Shown here piece after piece: positions 10,668-22,143 of a stretch of 64,000 bases of DNA. The translations under genes and the position numbers were made by a program. The DNA lies in the NCBI RefSeq assembly GCF_000264905.1, contig NW_006763135.1, positions 2,207,428-2,271,427 on the forward strand, given 5' to 3'. The notes under the pieces were generated by a model that searched no databases, was not told where the DNA came from, and worked only from the letters and a program-made list of their open reading frames with translations. Positions within the stretch are counted from its first letter, which is position 1, and every line of letters starts with the position of its first letter. Source of the DNA: Stereum hirsutum FP-91666 SS1 (Eukaryota > Basidiomycota > Agaricomycetes > Russulales > Stereaceae).

Positions 10668-12500
10668 ATGGACTACCAGCCCGTCCTCGTCCAGAAACAC
10701 GCAAGGCCAGCGCCCCCGCGGCACAGCGCAGACTCTCGCTACTGGCGACAGTTCAAGCATCCCGTCTTCGTCAAGGAGTACGCCCCAGTCACCTCCGTTC
10801 ACTTCGCGCCCTCCAAGCCACACCGGTATGCAGTCACCGCCGCCACACGAGTGCAAATATACGCACCGCGCACACAGAAGATCACAAAAACTATCTCGAG
10901 ATTCAAGGATGTTGCACGGAGTGGGTCCATACGCGCAGACGGAAAGCTGCTCGTAGCCGGCGACGACAGTGGCCTCATACAGGTTTCTTGCTTTCCTTTC
11001 GTATCCTGCCTCAGACGCTCACAACTTTTCTACAGATTTTTGACGTCAATTCTCGTGCCATCCTCCGAACACTAGAAGGGCACAAACAACCTGTCCATGT
11101 CACCAAATTCTCTTCTCTTGACCAAACCCAGGTCCTCTCATGTTCTGACGACACTACCGTCCGACTATGGGACGTTCCCTCCCAGTCCCCAATAACCATC
11201 TTCCAGTCCCATACCGACTACGTCCGTTCCGGACAAGTCTCCACCACTGACCCACATCTCATCCTCACCGGCTCATACGACGGTACCGTCCGATTATTTG
11301 ACACCCGCACAGGAGAATGCGAGATGCTCATGGGTGCAGTGGGAGACTCGCATGCGGCACACGGCTCTACACCCGTCGAACAGGTCCTCATGTTTCCCTC
11401 TGGGACCGTGGCTCTCTCATCTGCCGGGTCAATTCTCCGAGTATGGGATCTCGTCGCTGGTGGTCGATGCACCAGGGCGCTCTCAAATCACCAGAAGACG
11501 GTCACTTCGCTCGCGTTCAACTCGAATGCGTCTCGAGTGTTGACTGGTGGGTTGGATCATATGGTGAAAGTGTACGATGTCTCGAATTATAATGTCGTAC
11601 ATACCATGCGGTACCCCGCACCAGTTCTTTGTCTTGCTGTTTCTGTGCGTATCAAATTTCCTCTCTTCCGTACTTCGTCGACCTGACCCTGTTCCTCAGC
11701 CTGATGACACGCACATAGCCGCTGGCATGTCCGACGGTACCCTCTCCGTCCGTCGACGCCAGCCAAAAGCCTCAGAAGCCTCAGCCGCAGACGGGCCCTT
11801 CTCCGCCGCCTCTCTCCGCGCAGGCACATTCGAGTCTTTCCTCGGAGGTACGATACCCAATCTCGGTCAGCTCCAGATCAAAGACAAGACAAAAGCGAGG
11901 CCGGTAGGGGACGTGGATGAGTTCAAGGTGGAGACGAAGAGGAGGAAGAGGCTGAAGGAGTATGATAGGTTGTTGAAGACGTTCAAGTATTCTGCGGCGT
12001 TGGACTCTGTGTTGCGCAAGGTGAGTCTGCCTGCTTTCCCTTTCCTTCTTGTCGCGGGTATACAACTGATGCGAAAATTTTCATTGGTAGCAAATCCCAC
12101 CAACGACGACGTTCGCTCTCATCCAAGAGCTTATCCACCGTGATGGATTGCGCAGTGCACTCGCCGGTCGAGACGACGTTCTTCTCGAGCCAATATTACG
12201 CCTCCTTCTGAAACATGTCTCCGACCCACGATTCGGCGAGATGGTATGCGACGTCGCAGGCGTCGTCATCGGTACGTCTCCCTCGTTCGCTTTCGTCTTC
12301 GTGACAGTTCCCGAAGTACTAACTCTATCACCATTGCAGAGATGTACACTCCCGTTCTCGGTCAATCACCGCTCATTGACACCCTCTTCCTCCGTCTCCG
12401 CAAAAAGGTCGCGGCAGAGCTTCGTTTCCAGAAGGAGCTCGTCAAGGCCAAAGGCGCACTCGACATGGTCTTCGCGACTGCCGCGCTTTCCGTCTCGTAG
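10668..12500 (+). CDS. UTP15: UTP15, U3 snoRNP / SSU processome WD40 protein
   Basis: Five exons (10668-10982, 11036-11644, 11700-12020, 12091-12271, 12340-12500) encode 528 residues. The first about 330 residues are WD40 repeats (SCSDDTTVRLWDV, LTGSYDGTVRLFDTRTGECE, LTGGLDHMVKVYDV). The C-terminal third, with FKVETKRRKRLKEYDRLLKT and the helical stretch ending DMVFATAAL, is the Utp15 C-terminal domain. It belongs to the t-UTP group that starts 18S rRNA processing in the nucleolus. All four introns are about 53-70 nt. Confidence 0.93.
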
Positions 12501-12680
12501 CTCACTCCCCATCCGTTGTAGACGACTGATTCTGTACGTCTTGCTACATACGTGTAGCATGTGTATCTTATTTCTTGGCGAAAAGTATCCTAGAGGGTCG
12601 TATAATGAATCTGGAAAAGTCACCAGTACTATCATCTAGCATCAAACAAAAGATTTGTTGTGGGTATACAGAGGTCCAGA

Positions 12681-15178
12681 CTAGCAACCTTCGAGAAAGT
12701 CGACGAGGTGTCCCAAGATCTCTTTTTGTGTCGGTGCGATGTCTTGCCCGTTCGGAGCGCCATCGACGTCCATGCGATCGGGAGGAGTCTCTTCCGTGAT
12801 ATTGTCGCTGTAGACCCGAAGTGTGGCGACGATATCTTTGAAGGAGCGGTTTCGACGGTCCAACATCTGTTTCGCGTGTGCTCGGATCTAAGACAAAGAA
12901 GTGACAAGAACGTCAGACTCAACGCACGAAACGAACAAGTATTCGAGGTGAGACTTACCCCATCATCCTCCATCATCACCCACGCCAAAATATAATCCAC
13001 CATCTGCAGCGTATAAAGCCCTCCATCAAGCCTCCTCAAATACCACACGTCTTCCTCCTCATCCACCTCCTCTCCATTCTCCCTCACCACCTTCTTCTCC
13101 GCCTCGATCTCCTTGTCCACGACTTTCAACCGCGAGTGCGCAGACTCGCGCACGTCGAGTAGTTTGTCCGTTTTTTCGTAGTTCGATTCTACGAATTTGG
13201 CCAGGAGGCGGATGCGGGAGGGGGAGTCGGAGGGCAGGTTGGAGAAGAGGGAGGAGAGGATGGAGAGGATGTGGGTTGTGTCCTCGGAGGCGGGGGTCGA
13301 GGATGATTTTGACTTCTTCGAGGCCTGGAGGAGGCAGAAATTAAGGTGGGAGGTGATGAGACAAGACGAAAAGGGGTTTTTTCCCGGCGAGGTGGCTGGA
13401 AGATTTGAGTTAACGCACCTTGCCCATGAGAGCGGAGAACAAATATTTGAGACCCATCGCCTCCACGAAAGTTTCGCAACTCTCGGTACCAGCTTGACCT
13501 GACATGGCGTGGTCCAGAGTTTTTATGGACCGCGACCGTGACTGCATCTTCTCTCTATGAAATGCTGGTGTTAGCAGATAATCCGCGAAATGACATGATG
13601 GTGAGACACGAACTTCATCATGAGCACCAATAAATCGACACCTTCGCTCTTGAGGAAGAGCTCCTTTATTTCTGGTTCGACCAGTGCAGAACATAGAGCA
13701 TCGAAGATATTCTCCATGAACTCCGTTTCGTCAGCATCCGCCGGATCTCTGCGCCTGAATTGCTGTACACATGTTATTAGAAGTGTGCAATTATGCTCAT
13801 TGGAAGGAAGACATACCGAAGCGACCTTAAGTAACACTTCCACTCCATCCTTCTTGCCCAGCTCGAGCCTATTAGGCCGACTGTCCTGCATAAGAATGGA
13901 GAGCAGCTCGGCGGCATAGCTGCGATTGTCGTCATGCGCTTTCTCTTGGATTCGCTTCAGCATCCAGCTGAGAAGCGACGTTTTCGAGATGAGGAGCTCT
14001 GCGAGTTTGGGTCTGGACCCGACGATGTTCTCGAAGATACCCAGAACATGATATATGCCCTGTCGGTCTGCCTCTTCTGCCTCGTTGAAGCGTGTCATGT
14101 TGTCCACCAGGAGTTCCAATATTGAGTTTTCCAGCTGCAGTCATTTCAAGGGGTCCGTCAGTGTTAGCGTGCATGTATACGGTTAGATGGGACGCACCAA
14201 AGCATCAATCAATGTTTTCAGAGCTGCCTCGCTATCCTCTCCTTCATCCTCATCCTCGCCTTCGTTGCCAACATCTTCGTCCGTGAGCTCGTGCACGAGT
14301 TCGATGATATCCAGAGCGATGTCCGCATTCTCATGGCTAAGAAGACCGACAATAGTTGCTACTTGGCCTGAGCGCACGAGGTCCGGATAAGCCAATGAAG
14401 GTACTTGGGCAAGGGGAAGTAACGCCTTGATGGCGCTGTCAAGGTCTGCTTCGGAGTCGATAAACCTAAAAGTGCAAATACAAACAAAGAAACGTTTAGA
14501 AAGTTGTGATATGAGAAAAAGATGTTGACCCCCTCACTTCGTAGGATCATCAGGGTATTTCGAACGTTGATCCTGGTTCCTGTTCGCAGCCTTCTCGAAC
14601 CTCAATAGCAGCTTCCGAATGCCGGTTGCATTCAGCGTCTCCGTCTACCAAATACAGTAAGTCATGCATAGTTCCAAGACAATAGTTAGCGGAGACAACG
14701 CACGTCGTCCGGCGCACCTTCGCCCGCATTCTCAAATATGTTGAGGATCTCCTTCTGCTCGCTCGTCAGCCCTCCACCGAAGAACCGTCCCTCATCATCC
14801 TCCTCCGTGAAATAGTCCGCGTCTCCACCAGGCGCAAAGTCTCCCGCTCGTTCCTCAGCTTCAGCGTCTTCATCCTCTTCGTCTCGGACATAGGCGCGTT
14901 TTGGACCGGACTTCGAGGCGGATGAGGACGCGCCTTTCGGTGGTGGGGGTGGTGCCATGGATGATGGACCCGCTGCACTGGCCATGGAGTCAGAGTCGAA
15001 CTTCATTTTCTTGAGCATTTCGGGAGTTGGAGCATCTGGCATGCGCCTTTTGTTGCCGCCTGTGGGCAGCTTTGGGACCTGGGGAAATTGGAGGTGGCGA
15101 GAGCGCGTTCTTAGCAAAGTCTACAAGATAGATTCTTTAGACATAAGACTCTACCTTGAATAGTTTGTCAATATCCAT
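12681..15178 (-). CDS. CTNNBL1: Beta-catenin-like protein 1 (CTNNBL1)
   Basis: Nine exons (15155-15178, 14704-15078, 14538-14644, 14198-14465, 13817-14137, 13614-13762, 13419-13554, 12959-13324, 12681-12887) encode 650 residues. An acidic, disordered N-terminus with a basic RRMPD patch leads into a long armadillo-type helical domain. Recognisable pieces include LDIIELVHELTDEDV, ETFVEAMGLKYLFSALMGK and EEDVWYLRRLDGGLYTLQ. CTNNBL1 associates with the spliceosomal Prp19/CDC5L complex and binds nuclear localisation signals. The first exon codes only for MDIDKLFK. It converges on UTP15 with about 180 bp between stops. Confidence 0.93.
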
Positions 15179-15610
15179 ATTGCTAGAACGTGTAGATGCG
15201 CGAGTGTTGCCTGGGTTTGGTAAGAGTAGGGTACAGTATGTAGTACGTTGGGATTGAGAGCACTCAGGCCACAATTGGTGTGGACAGCGAACCGATCAGC
15301 CAGCTGCTCGGATCCTACGTCGTGCTTACGTTTATGTTGAAACTAACATCCGGATTGTGCCGAGCGGAGTAACCAACGGTCGCACAAGTTGAACGCCACT
15401 TTCGAGACCCTGACCCCATCCGAATCCACCTCAAACCTTTCACAAGGATGAAGAAATGGCTGTATCTCAGTCCAATTGATCTTTGAAAACACCATTTCGA
15501 TGTAAATGCATACACATCTACCTGAAACACGACGGAGTGCGATCCCTGATAAGTAAGTGGGACTTTCGCCGGATCCTTGCAGGGAATATAATGGATCGGA
15601 TACGGTCAGC
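15179..15610. other. CTNNBL1 promoter and sequence of unclear origin
   Basis: This contains the CTNNBL1 upstream region and then sequence leading into the PLB relic. Parts may be further decayed PLB sequence, but I could not align them by eye. No intact gene is seen. Confidence 0.3.
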
Positions 15611-15639
15611 CCCTTCTGTCGTTACCCTCAGTCTGACAG

Positions 15640-16617
15640 CCGTTTTTTAAAACTTCAGATAAACCCGATAGTCCCTCTGATTCAAGCAGCTCGTCCAGTG
15701 GGCTTCCTCGTAGTGAACGACGAGAGAGACTCGGAGCTTAGTGTGAGTACCTGCGCCTGCCTGCGCACAATGAAGGTCTCCATCAGACGTGCAGAGTTAA
15801 GCAGCACTTGTAGAATTTTCTCCGTCCTTTATGTTTTTTTAGAGAGCGGACGGATGACTGGCACAAGTTTCGTTAACACCGTCAACTGGTTTGTCCTTTT
15901 CGCCCTTCAGGACCACCCTCTTCAGAAGCGTATTCGAACTATCTCAAATCATTGACTTCTATCTCGTATAAAGGACGAATCATCAGGGTCTCTCATTCCC
16001 GAGGGTTCCTAGCGTCGATACAATGCTGAACTTGAATCGCACGTTGTTCCTAACGTTCTATGGCTGCTACGAGGAGAACGTACCTCTTGTCTTGTACGTC
16101 TCTTCCTCTCACGTTTTGTGATTCTGGATGCGTCTCATCCTGTCTCATCATATCAAACGCACAGGTATGCCGCCGGCACCGGTGCATCGCACACGGCATG
16201 CTCAAATATTAGTGCCACTGCCAGGTCCGTCGACCCCTTCGCATTGCTTTGGTATGTTTTTTGGACGAGCTGCTTACCAACTCCTCGACCATCTGCAGCT
16301 TGACCAACGCCCAATTGATAATTCTCTGGAACATCACTCTGTCCCTCTACTCTCAATCCCATGTTTCCAACATCATCAACTCTATAAGCTTCAAGTCAGA
16401 CTGGCCATCCTGCATCGCATGCAGCGTCATCTTCCAATCTATCAAACGCCTGAGCATAAAGGTCCCGGATGCCTATGAAACTGTTTCAACGATTACTGTT
16501 CGAATGGCGAGGTCGACAATAGTCAGCCTGGGTTCTTGGTGCCTTCCTTGCTGTTGAATCCTAATGCATCTTTTTGGGAGTGGAACTTGTCGTTTGATGG
16601 CGGTGGCGGGGAGTAGA
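15640..16617 (+). pseudogene. Decayed lysophospholipase (PLB) gene, C-terminal half
   Basis: Pieces in successive frames match the C-terminal half of fungal PLB enzymes in order. They are INPIVPLIQAARPVGFLVVND (15659), SFVNTVN (about 15868), LNRTLFLTFYGCYEENVPLVLY (16024), DWPSCIACSVIFQSIKRLS (about 16400) and NCFNDYCSNGEVDNSQPGF (from about 16478), ending in TAG at 16615-16617. PLB proteins have the same order of an ARxVDxI-type block, a PTFFGC block and WPxCxxCA, CFxxYCWNG blocks. Several frame changes are not explained by clean introns, one TGA interrupts the last block, and the N-terminal half with the catalytic GxSGG region is not seen. I call it a pseudogene. A badly resolved intron structure is the alternative. 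Confidence 0.6.
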
Positions 16618-17112
16618 GGCTGATCGCTCTATGTCATTTTCCTAGCGGTGTCTTACTTTTCATGCACACTACCGCCGTGTGTACTAGCCTTGACCGACTT
16701 TCCCTGTCGGATCGCTAGACGTCGCTCGAACAACATCTAGGATTCAATCTCGCCTCTGTCGGCAGCCAAGGCCTCTTGTTGTCATTCCAAACTCCTTGTT
16801 CGTTCTCGCTCAGCTGAGTTTCCCTTTCGCGTTTGAGCTCCTCGCAATCAGGTCGTTATTCCGTACTATTCCTCCATTATTGGCGTACATTCTCTTGGTC
16901 TCATCAAGTATCTCTTCACACGTCTTCAAGCCGGGATGCGCAAGTAGACTACATGTGAGGGTGTATCAAATACACCATATACCACCTCTGTTGTGCATGG
17001 GGCTCGACCTCGTCAGCACGAACAGAACGAGGATCTGGGTAGCCAAAACACCCTGTTCTGACGGAACTCTAGCCTGGCATCCGTCACCCATCCTGGTCTT
17101 ATGACTACTATC
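16618..17112. other. Non-coding stretch after the PLB relic
   Basis: No supported gene. The stretch ATTCCAAACTCCTTGTTCG near 16783-16801 resembles ATTCCAAACCCTTGTT downstream of the second PLB relic (near 20273). This suggests that the 3' flank was duplicated with the gene. Confidence 0.35.
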
Positions 17113-17489
17113 AGTGGCCCTATGTTCGGACAAAACCGATGTTCGGACAGTCCGAGAACTCGCCCAATACTGCACTGTTTCGCCCAGTTCAAAGGTCCAT
17201 AAATCATGTTAAATGGTCTACAGACCATATCCGCAGTCGTTTGGATGCAGTTGTGGCAGCGGGATGTCGAACGGGGAGGGGTCGGTTCGGACACTTTGGC
17301 GGGCGCGGCTGTCCGAACATCGATCCCGCTCGTCAAACAACTATCTTCCTCGCATTATTTCTCGTAGAAATTTGTACGGACATGTAGCTAATGTAGAGAG
17401 CATATGTTCTGCTGAGTTTCATCTCGAGAGGACTCGAAATGCGGGAGCTAGATTTTTTCTTGTCGGAATTGTCCGAACATAGGGCCAGG
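17113..17489. mobile_element. MITE-like element with 18-bp terminal inverted repeats
   Basis: TGGCCCTATGTTCGGACA at 17115-17132 recurs as its exact reverse complement at 17470-17487. A second nested inverted pair, CGATGTTCGGACAG (17137-17150), matches its complement at 17309-17322. The element is about 375 bp with no coding potential, as expected of a non-autonomous DNA transposon. I could not settle a target-site duplication, so the superfamily is open. Confidence 0.75.
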
Positions 17490-17493
17490 GACA

Positions 17494-17712
17494 GGTTTTT
17501 CGAAGCGGCCCATCGAGGCGCTTATCGCTCGACGAGTAGTGGGGCTCATCGAATCTACAGATCTCGGAGAGCTCCCAGCCTGCCATGTACGGTAGCTCGC
17601 GAGGGTTGTCCTCGCTATAGATGGCAAGCCCCACCATGACATCAAACTCCCTCGTCGAGCCCACGGCCCCACCTGCTCATCGAGCCCGCTCGTCGAGCGG
17701 CTTCGAAAAACC
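17494..17712. mobile_element. Second short inverted-repeat element
   Basis: GGTTTTTCGAAGC at 17494-17506 recurs as its reverse complement at 17700-17712. The arms continue as imperfect complements rich in CTCGACGAG-type motifs, so the 219-bp unit could fold into a long hairpin. It has no coding potential. It begins within 5-7 bp of the end of the preceding element. Confidence 0.65.
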
Positions 17713-17999
17713 CCTAATGCACCTTCAGCAACTGGTTGAATAAGTACTCTCATTAATGCTGTACTGTAGGGAGAAAATGTAATGGCGAAAAGGAAAAGCA
17801 ATTACACTAGAAATTCACATAACCAATCAAAGTCTGAAGAAGGACATTGGCAAGCAATAAATTACACATATACATATCATGAAATGACTCGAGCTCAAGC
17901 CATTCCTCACGAGCACACCCTCGTGACTCTGCTACATCTCTCGATCGTAACCGGATGCCACCAAGCTCCAGGAAATGGTCTCTTGCATGGGTCCGATAT

Positions 18000-19199
18000 T
18001 CATACAGCGAAAGAAAAGCTCGTCTCGTTCTTTAGAGATAGAGCGGAACCCATTTTTGCTATGGTGGACGTTCCGAGTGTGGTGGGCATTCTTTCCGACG
18101 AATCTAGAGAAATATTGGCCGCTATTTCCCTGGGTTCGACGCAATCTGTGAGTGTCGGGGGTGGAGCAAATGCCATAGTACCTGTGACTTCAGACACAGT
18201 TTGACTTGTCCACCCCCTTCCCATTGCGACGCGAAGGAGGATCATCTGGGGAGAAATCGCCTGTCACCAGCACGCCAACGGTTATCATCAGCATTCAATA
18301 GGCCCACAGGTCTGTCACGCAGAGAAAAATAGTCTGTACTCACGCAAAAGGCACCCCACACGAACGCGAATGCCGTCGCGATGGAGTCATTCCTGACGTA
18401 GGTCACCAAGAAAGCGATGCCGAGGAGGGTAAATGGCAAGGCGCTTTCGATAAGAATGGCCATAATGTTGGTATACATGGAGGCCATCTCGGGAGATAAG
18501 ACGGAGCGAACTTGACGACGCATAAAGAGGAGGCGACCACATATCATGGATGTCAATATGATGTTTAGGCTGACGGTGAGCGTGACCCAGGGGACACCGA
18601 AGTTTTCAGATTTGCCATCCAGGATAAAGCCGCCGGGAAGACTGCTTTGGACTACAGTGACAATTGCCATAGCTGCTCTTAACATAAGTGTCCATTACTT
18701 CACGGACAGAGGGGTGGGATACGACTTACCAGTCGACGCCACATACAGGATGGAAGGGAAAAGGATGATCCATATGTTGGAGCCCCAAATCATGTAGCAG
18801 CGGTATAGCTGTAAACGAAGATGATAATGAGGAAGCTGCTTTTGTAGAGCCGCTGACACATAATACTGACCAAGAGTTCATCACCCATGACGTTAGTTGC
18901 AACGTCTGCAGCAGAGCCGAGCACATTGAGCCATGCCGTGGTCGTGGCATTAAAATACCCTCCCTGAGTAGGTGGTTTTTCCGTTATCGCTGCTTTGTGG
19001 GGAATACTGATAGATGCCAATGAAGGGCTGAGCGCTGAGCTAAACGTTTCAAGTTCGATAAGTTCGGTTATATCGGCGGCAACAGTCGAGCCTGGGGCGC
19101 TGCGCTATGTGTGAACTGGTATCAGAACCCTACTTCGAACGTAGGAGTCCTTGAAGAATGGAACACACGTAACCTCTCGTGGGTGATCAGGCTTCCCAT
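18000..19199 (-). CDS. Multi-pass membrane protein (fungal 7-TM-like family)
   Basis: Five predicted exons (19169-19199, 18871-19091, 18730-18808, 18344-18672, 18000-18260) give 306 residues. Hydrophobic segments include IWIILFPSILYVAS, AMAIVTVVQ, VTLTVSLNIILTSMICGRL, ALPFTLLGIAFLVTYV and TAFAFVWGAFC. The motif GDELL followed by YRCYMIWG, and SPQMILLRVAMGRGWT near the end of the membrane part, are typical of a large Agaricomycete family of predicted seven-helix proteins of unknown function. The tail is Ser/Thr-rich and probably cytosolic. The exons from GDELL onward are well supported. The first exon (MGSLITHER) is a weak guess and leaves only 60 bp to the divergent GNAT start. Confidence 0.65.
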
Positions 19200-19259
19200 C
19201 TGTGAACGACGCCTATTTTACCCCAACGCAGAGATCCTACACGTTAGTACCAATCCGCT

Positions 19260-19849
19260 ATGTTCGAAACCAACCGACTCACACTCCGTGGATGGAGACC
19301 AAGCGACATGGATGCTTTCCTCGCTATGCTTTCTGACTACGACGTCCTCGCTCCAATGGTACCAACATACATTGTTCCGGGCATTCGAGAGATTCAAGCC
19401 TTGGTGGAGAGCTGGGTCAGCCTTGCGCTTTTCGTAGTGGTTGAGAAAAAGGAGAGCGGGGAGTTTGTGGGGATGGCTGCGTTGAAGATAGATATTCCAA
19501 AGAATGCGGACGCTGAACTTGGAATATGTCTCGTCAAGAAGTGCTGGGGTCAAGGATATGGGACCGAGATCATGGAATGGCTGGTCGGATATGGATTCAA
19601 GGGGATGGCCTTGCACAGGTTCTCCCTTGGTCTCTTCTCCTTCAACAACCGGGCCCTGTCGCTGTATAAGCATTTGTAAGTGAGCCTCTTTTCACACAAC
19701 TGGCCTCCTAACATCGTTGGGCCAGTGGTTTTACTGTAGAAGGAGTAAAACGCGAAGCTCTTTGGTTCGAGGGAAAAAGGGCTGACATAATGTGGATGGG
19801 ACTTTTGAAAGCAGAGTACGAAGAGAAGTGTCGAGCGGCACAGGCCTAA
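19260..19849 (+). CDS. GNAT-family N-acetyltransferase
   Basis: Two exons (19260-19675, 19726-19849) encode 179 residues. It starts MFETNRLTLRGWRPSDMDAF, the usual opening of RimJ/RimL-type GNATs. It has the acetyl-CoA loop region CWGQGYGTEIMEW and the following LHRFSLGLFSFNNRALSLYK, corresponding to the HRxxxxxxxxNxxSxxxxxKxGF pattern, completed after the intron by GFTVEGVKREALW. The substrate could be a small amine, a peptide or a xenobiotic. It lies in the accessory island, divergent from the membrane protein gene. Confidence 0.82.
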
Positions 19850-20009
19850 TATCGCTCTCGGAGGCTCAGGCAAGTGACCCATGTCTTTGCGCTTGTTTAT
19901 GCTTATTTGTGCTTCAGATTTCAAAGCCGTTGTGGCGTTGTCTAGTGAATGCGTAGTTCCTGTTCTGTTCCAATCCCGCAGTCAACCAATTCGATTGACA
20001 CTTACGCCG

Positions 20010-20180
20010 CCTTTCACAGCCTCTCAAACGGCTTAACGTGGTGGTCCCCGGTTGTACCGTGTGTCTGATGAATATCGTTGGAACGGCGAGGTCGACGATA
20101 GTTGTCCTCTTGGTGCCTTCGTTGATTCTTAGCCCCGCATTGTCACTTGAGCCTTATGGTGGTAGCAGGTAGCGAGGAGT
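20010..20180 (+). pseudogene. Second PLB relic (extreme C-terminus)
   Basis: SLKRLNVVVPG (about 20021-20053) aligns with QSIKRLSIKVPD of the first relic. WNGEVDDS (about 20071-20094) matches the PLB motif CFxxYCWNGxVDxS, with a frame change between them. At the DNA level GGCGAGGTCGAC followed by ATAGT and CTTGGTGCCTTC are shared with the first copy at 16506-16550. The orientation is the same, 3.6 kb downstream. No intact enzyme is encoded. Confidence 0.55.
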
Positions 20181-20409
20181 GAGTACCATCATGTGCGAGG
20201 AGGACGAGGTTTCACAAACACTCGTGTACTCGGATTGGTGTCTCAATCCTATTTACCTTTGTAGTCTGTGAAATTCCAAACCCTTGTTTTGGAGATTTTT
20301 CGGTCGACGCTCGTGTTACTCTGCGCTCAAGTACGATTATTGTATGTGCCCAGCACTACATCAAAAACCCCAAAATGAAGTAACATCCAGAGTACAACGG
20401 TCAGCAAGC
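20181..20409. other. Intergenic, 3' flank of chitinase
   Basis: No supported gene. It contains the ATTCCAAACCCTTGTT match to the flank of the first PLB relic. Confidence 0.35.
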
Positions 20410-22143
20410 TCAGTTCCCTGTGACTCCCAGCGCGCTCCTCAACGAGTCTACCAAGTCCCAAGCGTCCGTATCACCATGCACATCAAACATATTGACACCA
20501 AGCAACCCCTTCTGCTTCACAAGGTTCGCTTTCAACCCAAGGCTCTGCATATCATCATACGCAATGACCTGCTTCTGGCTCGCCGACCTCAAGAACGGTG
20601 TACTCGAACATGCGTCCCAGTCCCTCACGAACCCACCACATCCGACGTAACTCTTGGGTGACGAGCCTGGAGCGAGACAGAGAGCCCCTTGTTTGACGAG
20701 ATCGGTGAATTGGATGGAGCCCTGGTCTTGGCCGTCTTCTCCCACCAGACGCACGTTCTTCTTCGCATCCTGAGATAATGTGGAGTTGGTGGGGAAAGTG
20801 CCGTTGGAGGGGGAGGAATCGTCTGAGGGGGCGGTACTGTTGTCGAGAGTAGGAGGACCCTGATCCGTAGGACCTTGACCATCTAGTTGACGTTGGCGCA
20901 GGCGAGTAGCACTGGACCTGGAGATGTAGCCATAGGAAGGGACGCCGAGGGTCATCTGATTTGCGGGGAAGCCAGCACCCGTCCAAGCTCGGATGGCAGC
21001 ATCTGCGCTTGCGTCAGGCTGGGTGGAATTGTGGCAAGCGTCACTGAGAGGCGCATCGGGCCCAGGATTGGATGCAGCTGGAGGGAGTAACAGTGGAGTC
21101 AACGACGCAGAAGTTGAGAAGAAAATCCGCGAAACTCACCACCCCACACGTCGTAGTTCATGATCAAGATCCAGTCCAACACCTTCGCAAAAGCAGAAAC
21201 GTCCTTCATAGGTTGTCCATTCTGGTCGACAAAGGGCGTTGTTTGAGTCGCAGCGGTGATACGAGCGGTCGGGGGCAGGGATGATCGAAGAAGCGTTAAG
21301 AACTGGAGGAAGTTGGCGGAGTCTTGGGGGCTGACTATGTTTCCGTCGTTACCTCCCTGGCCAGGGTACTCCCAATCAATATCAATCCCGTCGACGTTGA
21401 ACTGATGGTAGAGGTCTGCGATGTTCTTGACGAAGACATGACGGTTCTGATCGTTCGCCACAGCTTTCGAGAAGTACCTTCAAGCATCATGTCAATTCCT
21501 GGTGGCCTCAATGTGACGAGAAAGAAAACAAAACTCACTTGCTTCCCGTCCAGCCACCGATGCTCAACTTGACTTTCTTCCCTTTTCCATGAGCAAGGGA
21601 GACCAGTCTCCCTAATAGATCTGGAGCAGAACTCGAGCCGTCCCAACCAAGTCCATAGTTCTGATCCGGTACTGCGAACGCAAAGTCGATCCAGTCAAAA
21701 CGGGAAAAGTCGATCTTTTCCGGAGGGAAACTGTCCGCGACCCAGTCGGGATAGTAAGTCATGACTAGTGGTCCAGAAACCGGACGTCTGGTCGCGTCGG
21801 TAGGAGTGTTGCTGGTATCGTTCGAAGCTAGGCCAGGATCGTCGGTAGAAGTTGGACCAGTAGCAGAGGCAGTGGTAGTAGTGTTTGGTGTCGGATACCA
21901 AGCAGACGGGACAACAGCGGGAGGGAGGAAGTAGATAGGCTCGCTGTCGACAGTGGTGGGTGTGCTGCCGGCGGTGACAGTGACCGTGGTCGGGACTGTC
22001 TCGGTCTCGAAAACCACTTCAAAGAGGGTCTGTGACCCAGCTCTCTCCTGAACTATTCCAGAGTCTTTGAGAGGAAGAGGAGTACAGTGCACCAAGGGTT
22101 GGAGATAAAGCAGGGACGCAGTGGCAAGGGACAGACGAAACAT
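20410..22143 (-). CDS. Secreted GH18 chitinase
   Basis: Three exons (21539-22143, 21140-21477, 20410-21077) encode 536 residues. A signal peptide (MFRLSLATASLLYLQPLVHC) is followed by a Thr/Pro-rich linker (residues about 40-125) and a GH18 barrel. The barrel opens with VMTYYPDWVADSFPPEKIDF and has KVKLSIGGWTG. The catalytic DGIDIDWEYP motif puts the proton-donor Glu at about residue 238. A Ser/Asn-rich insertion with several N-glycosylation sites interrupts the distal barrel. It should hydrolyse chitin at the wall or outside the cell. I chose the ATG at 22143 because the upstream in-frame codon (TTG at 22161) is not ATG and the signal peptide follows directly. Confidence 0.92.
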
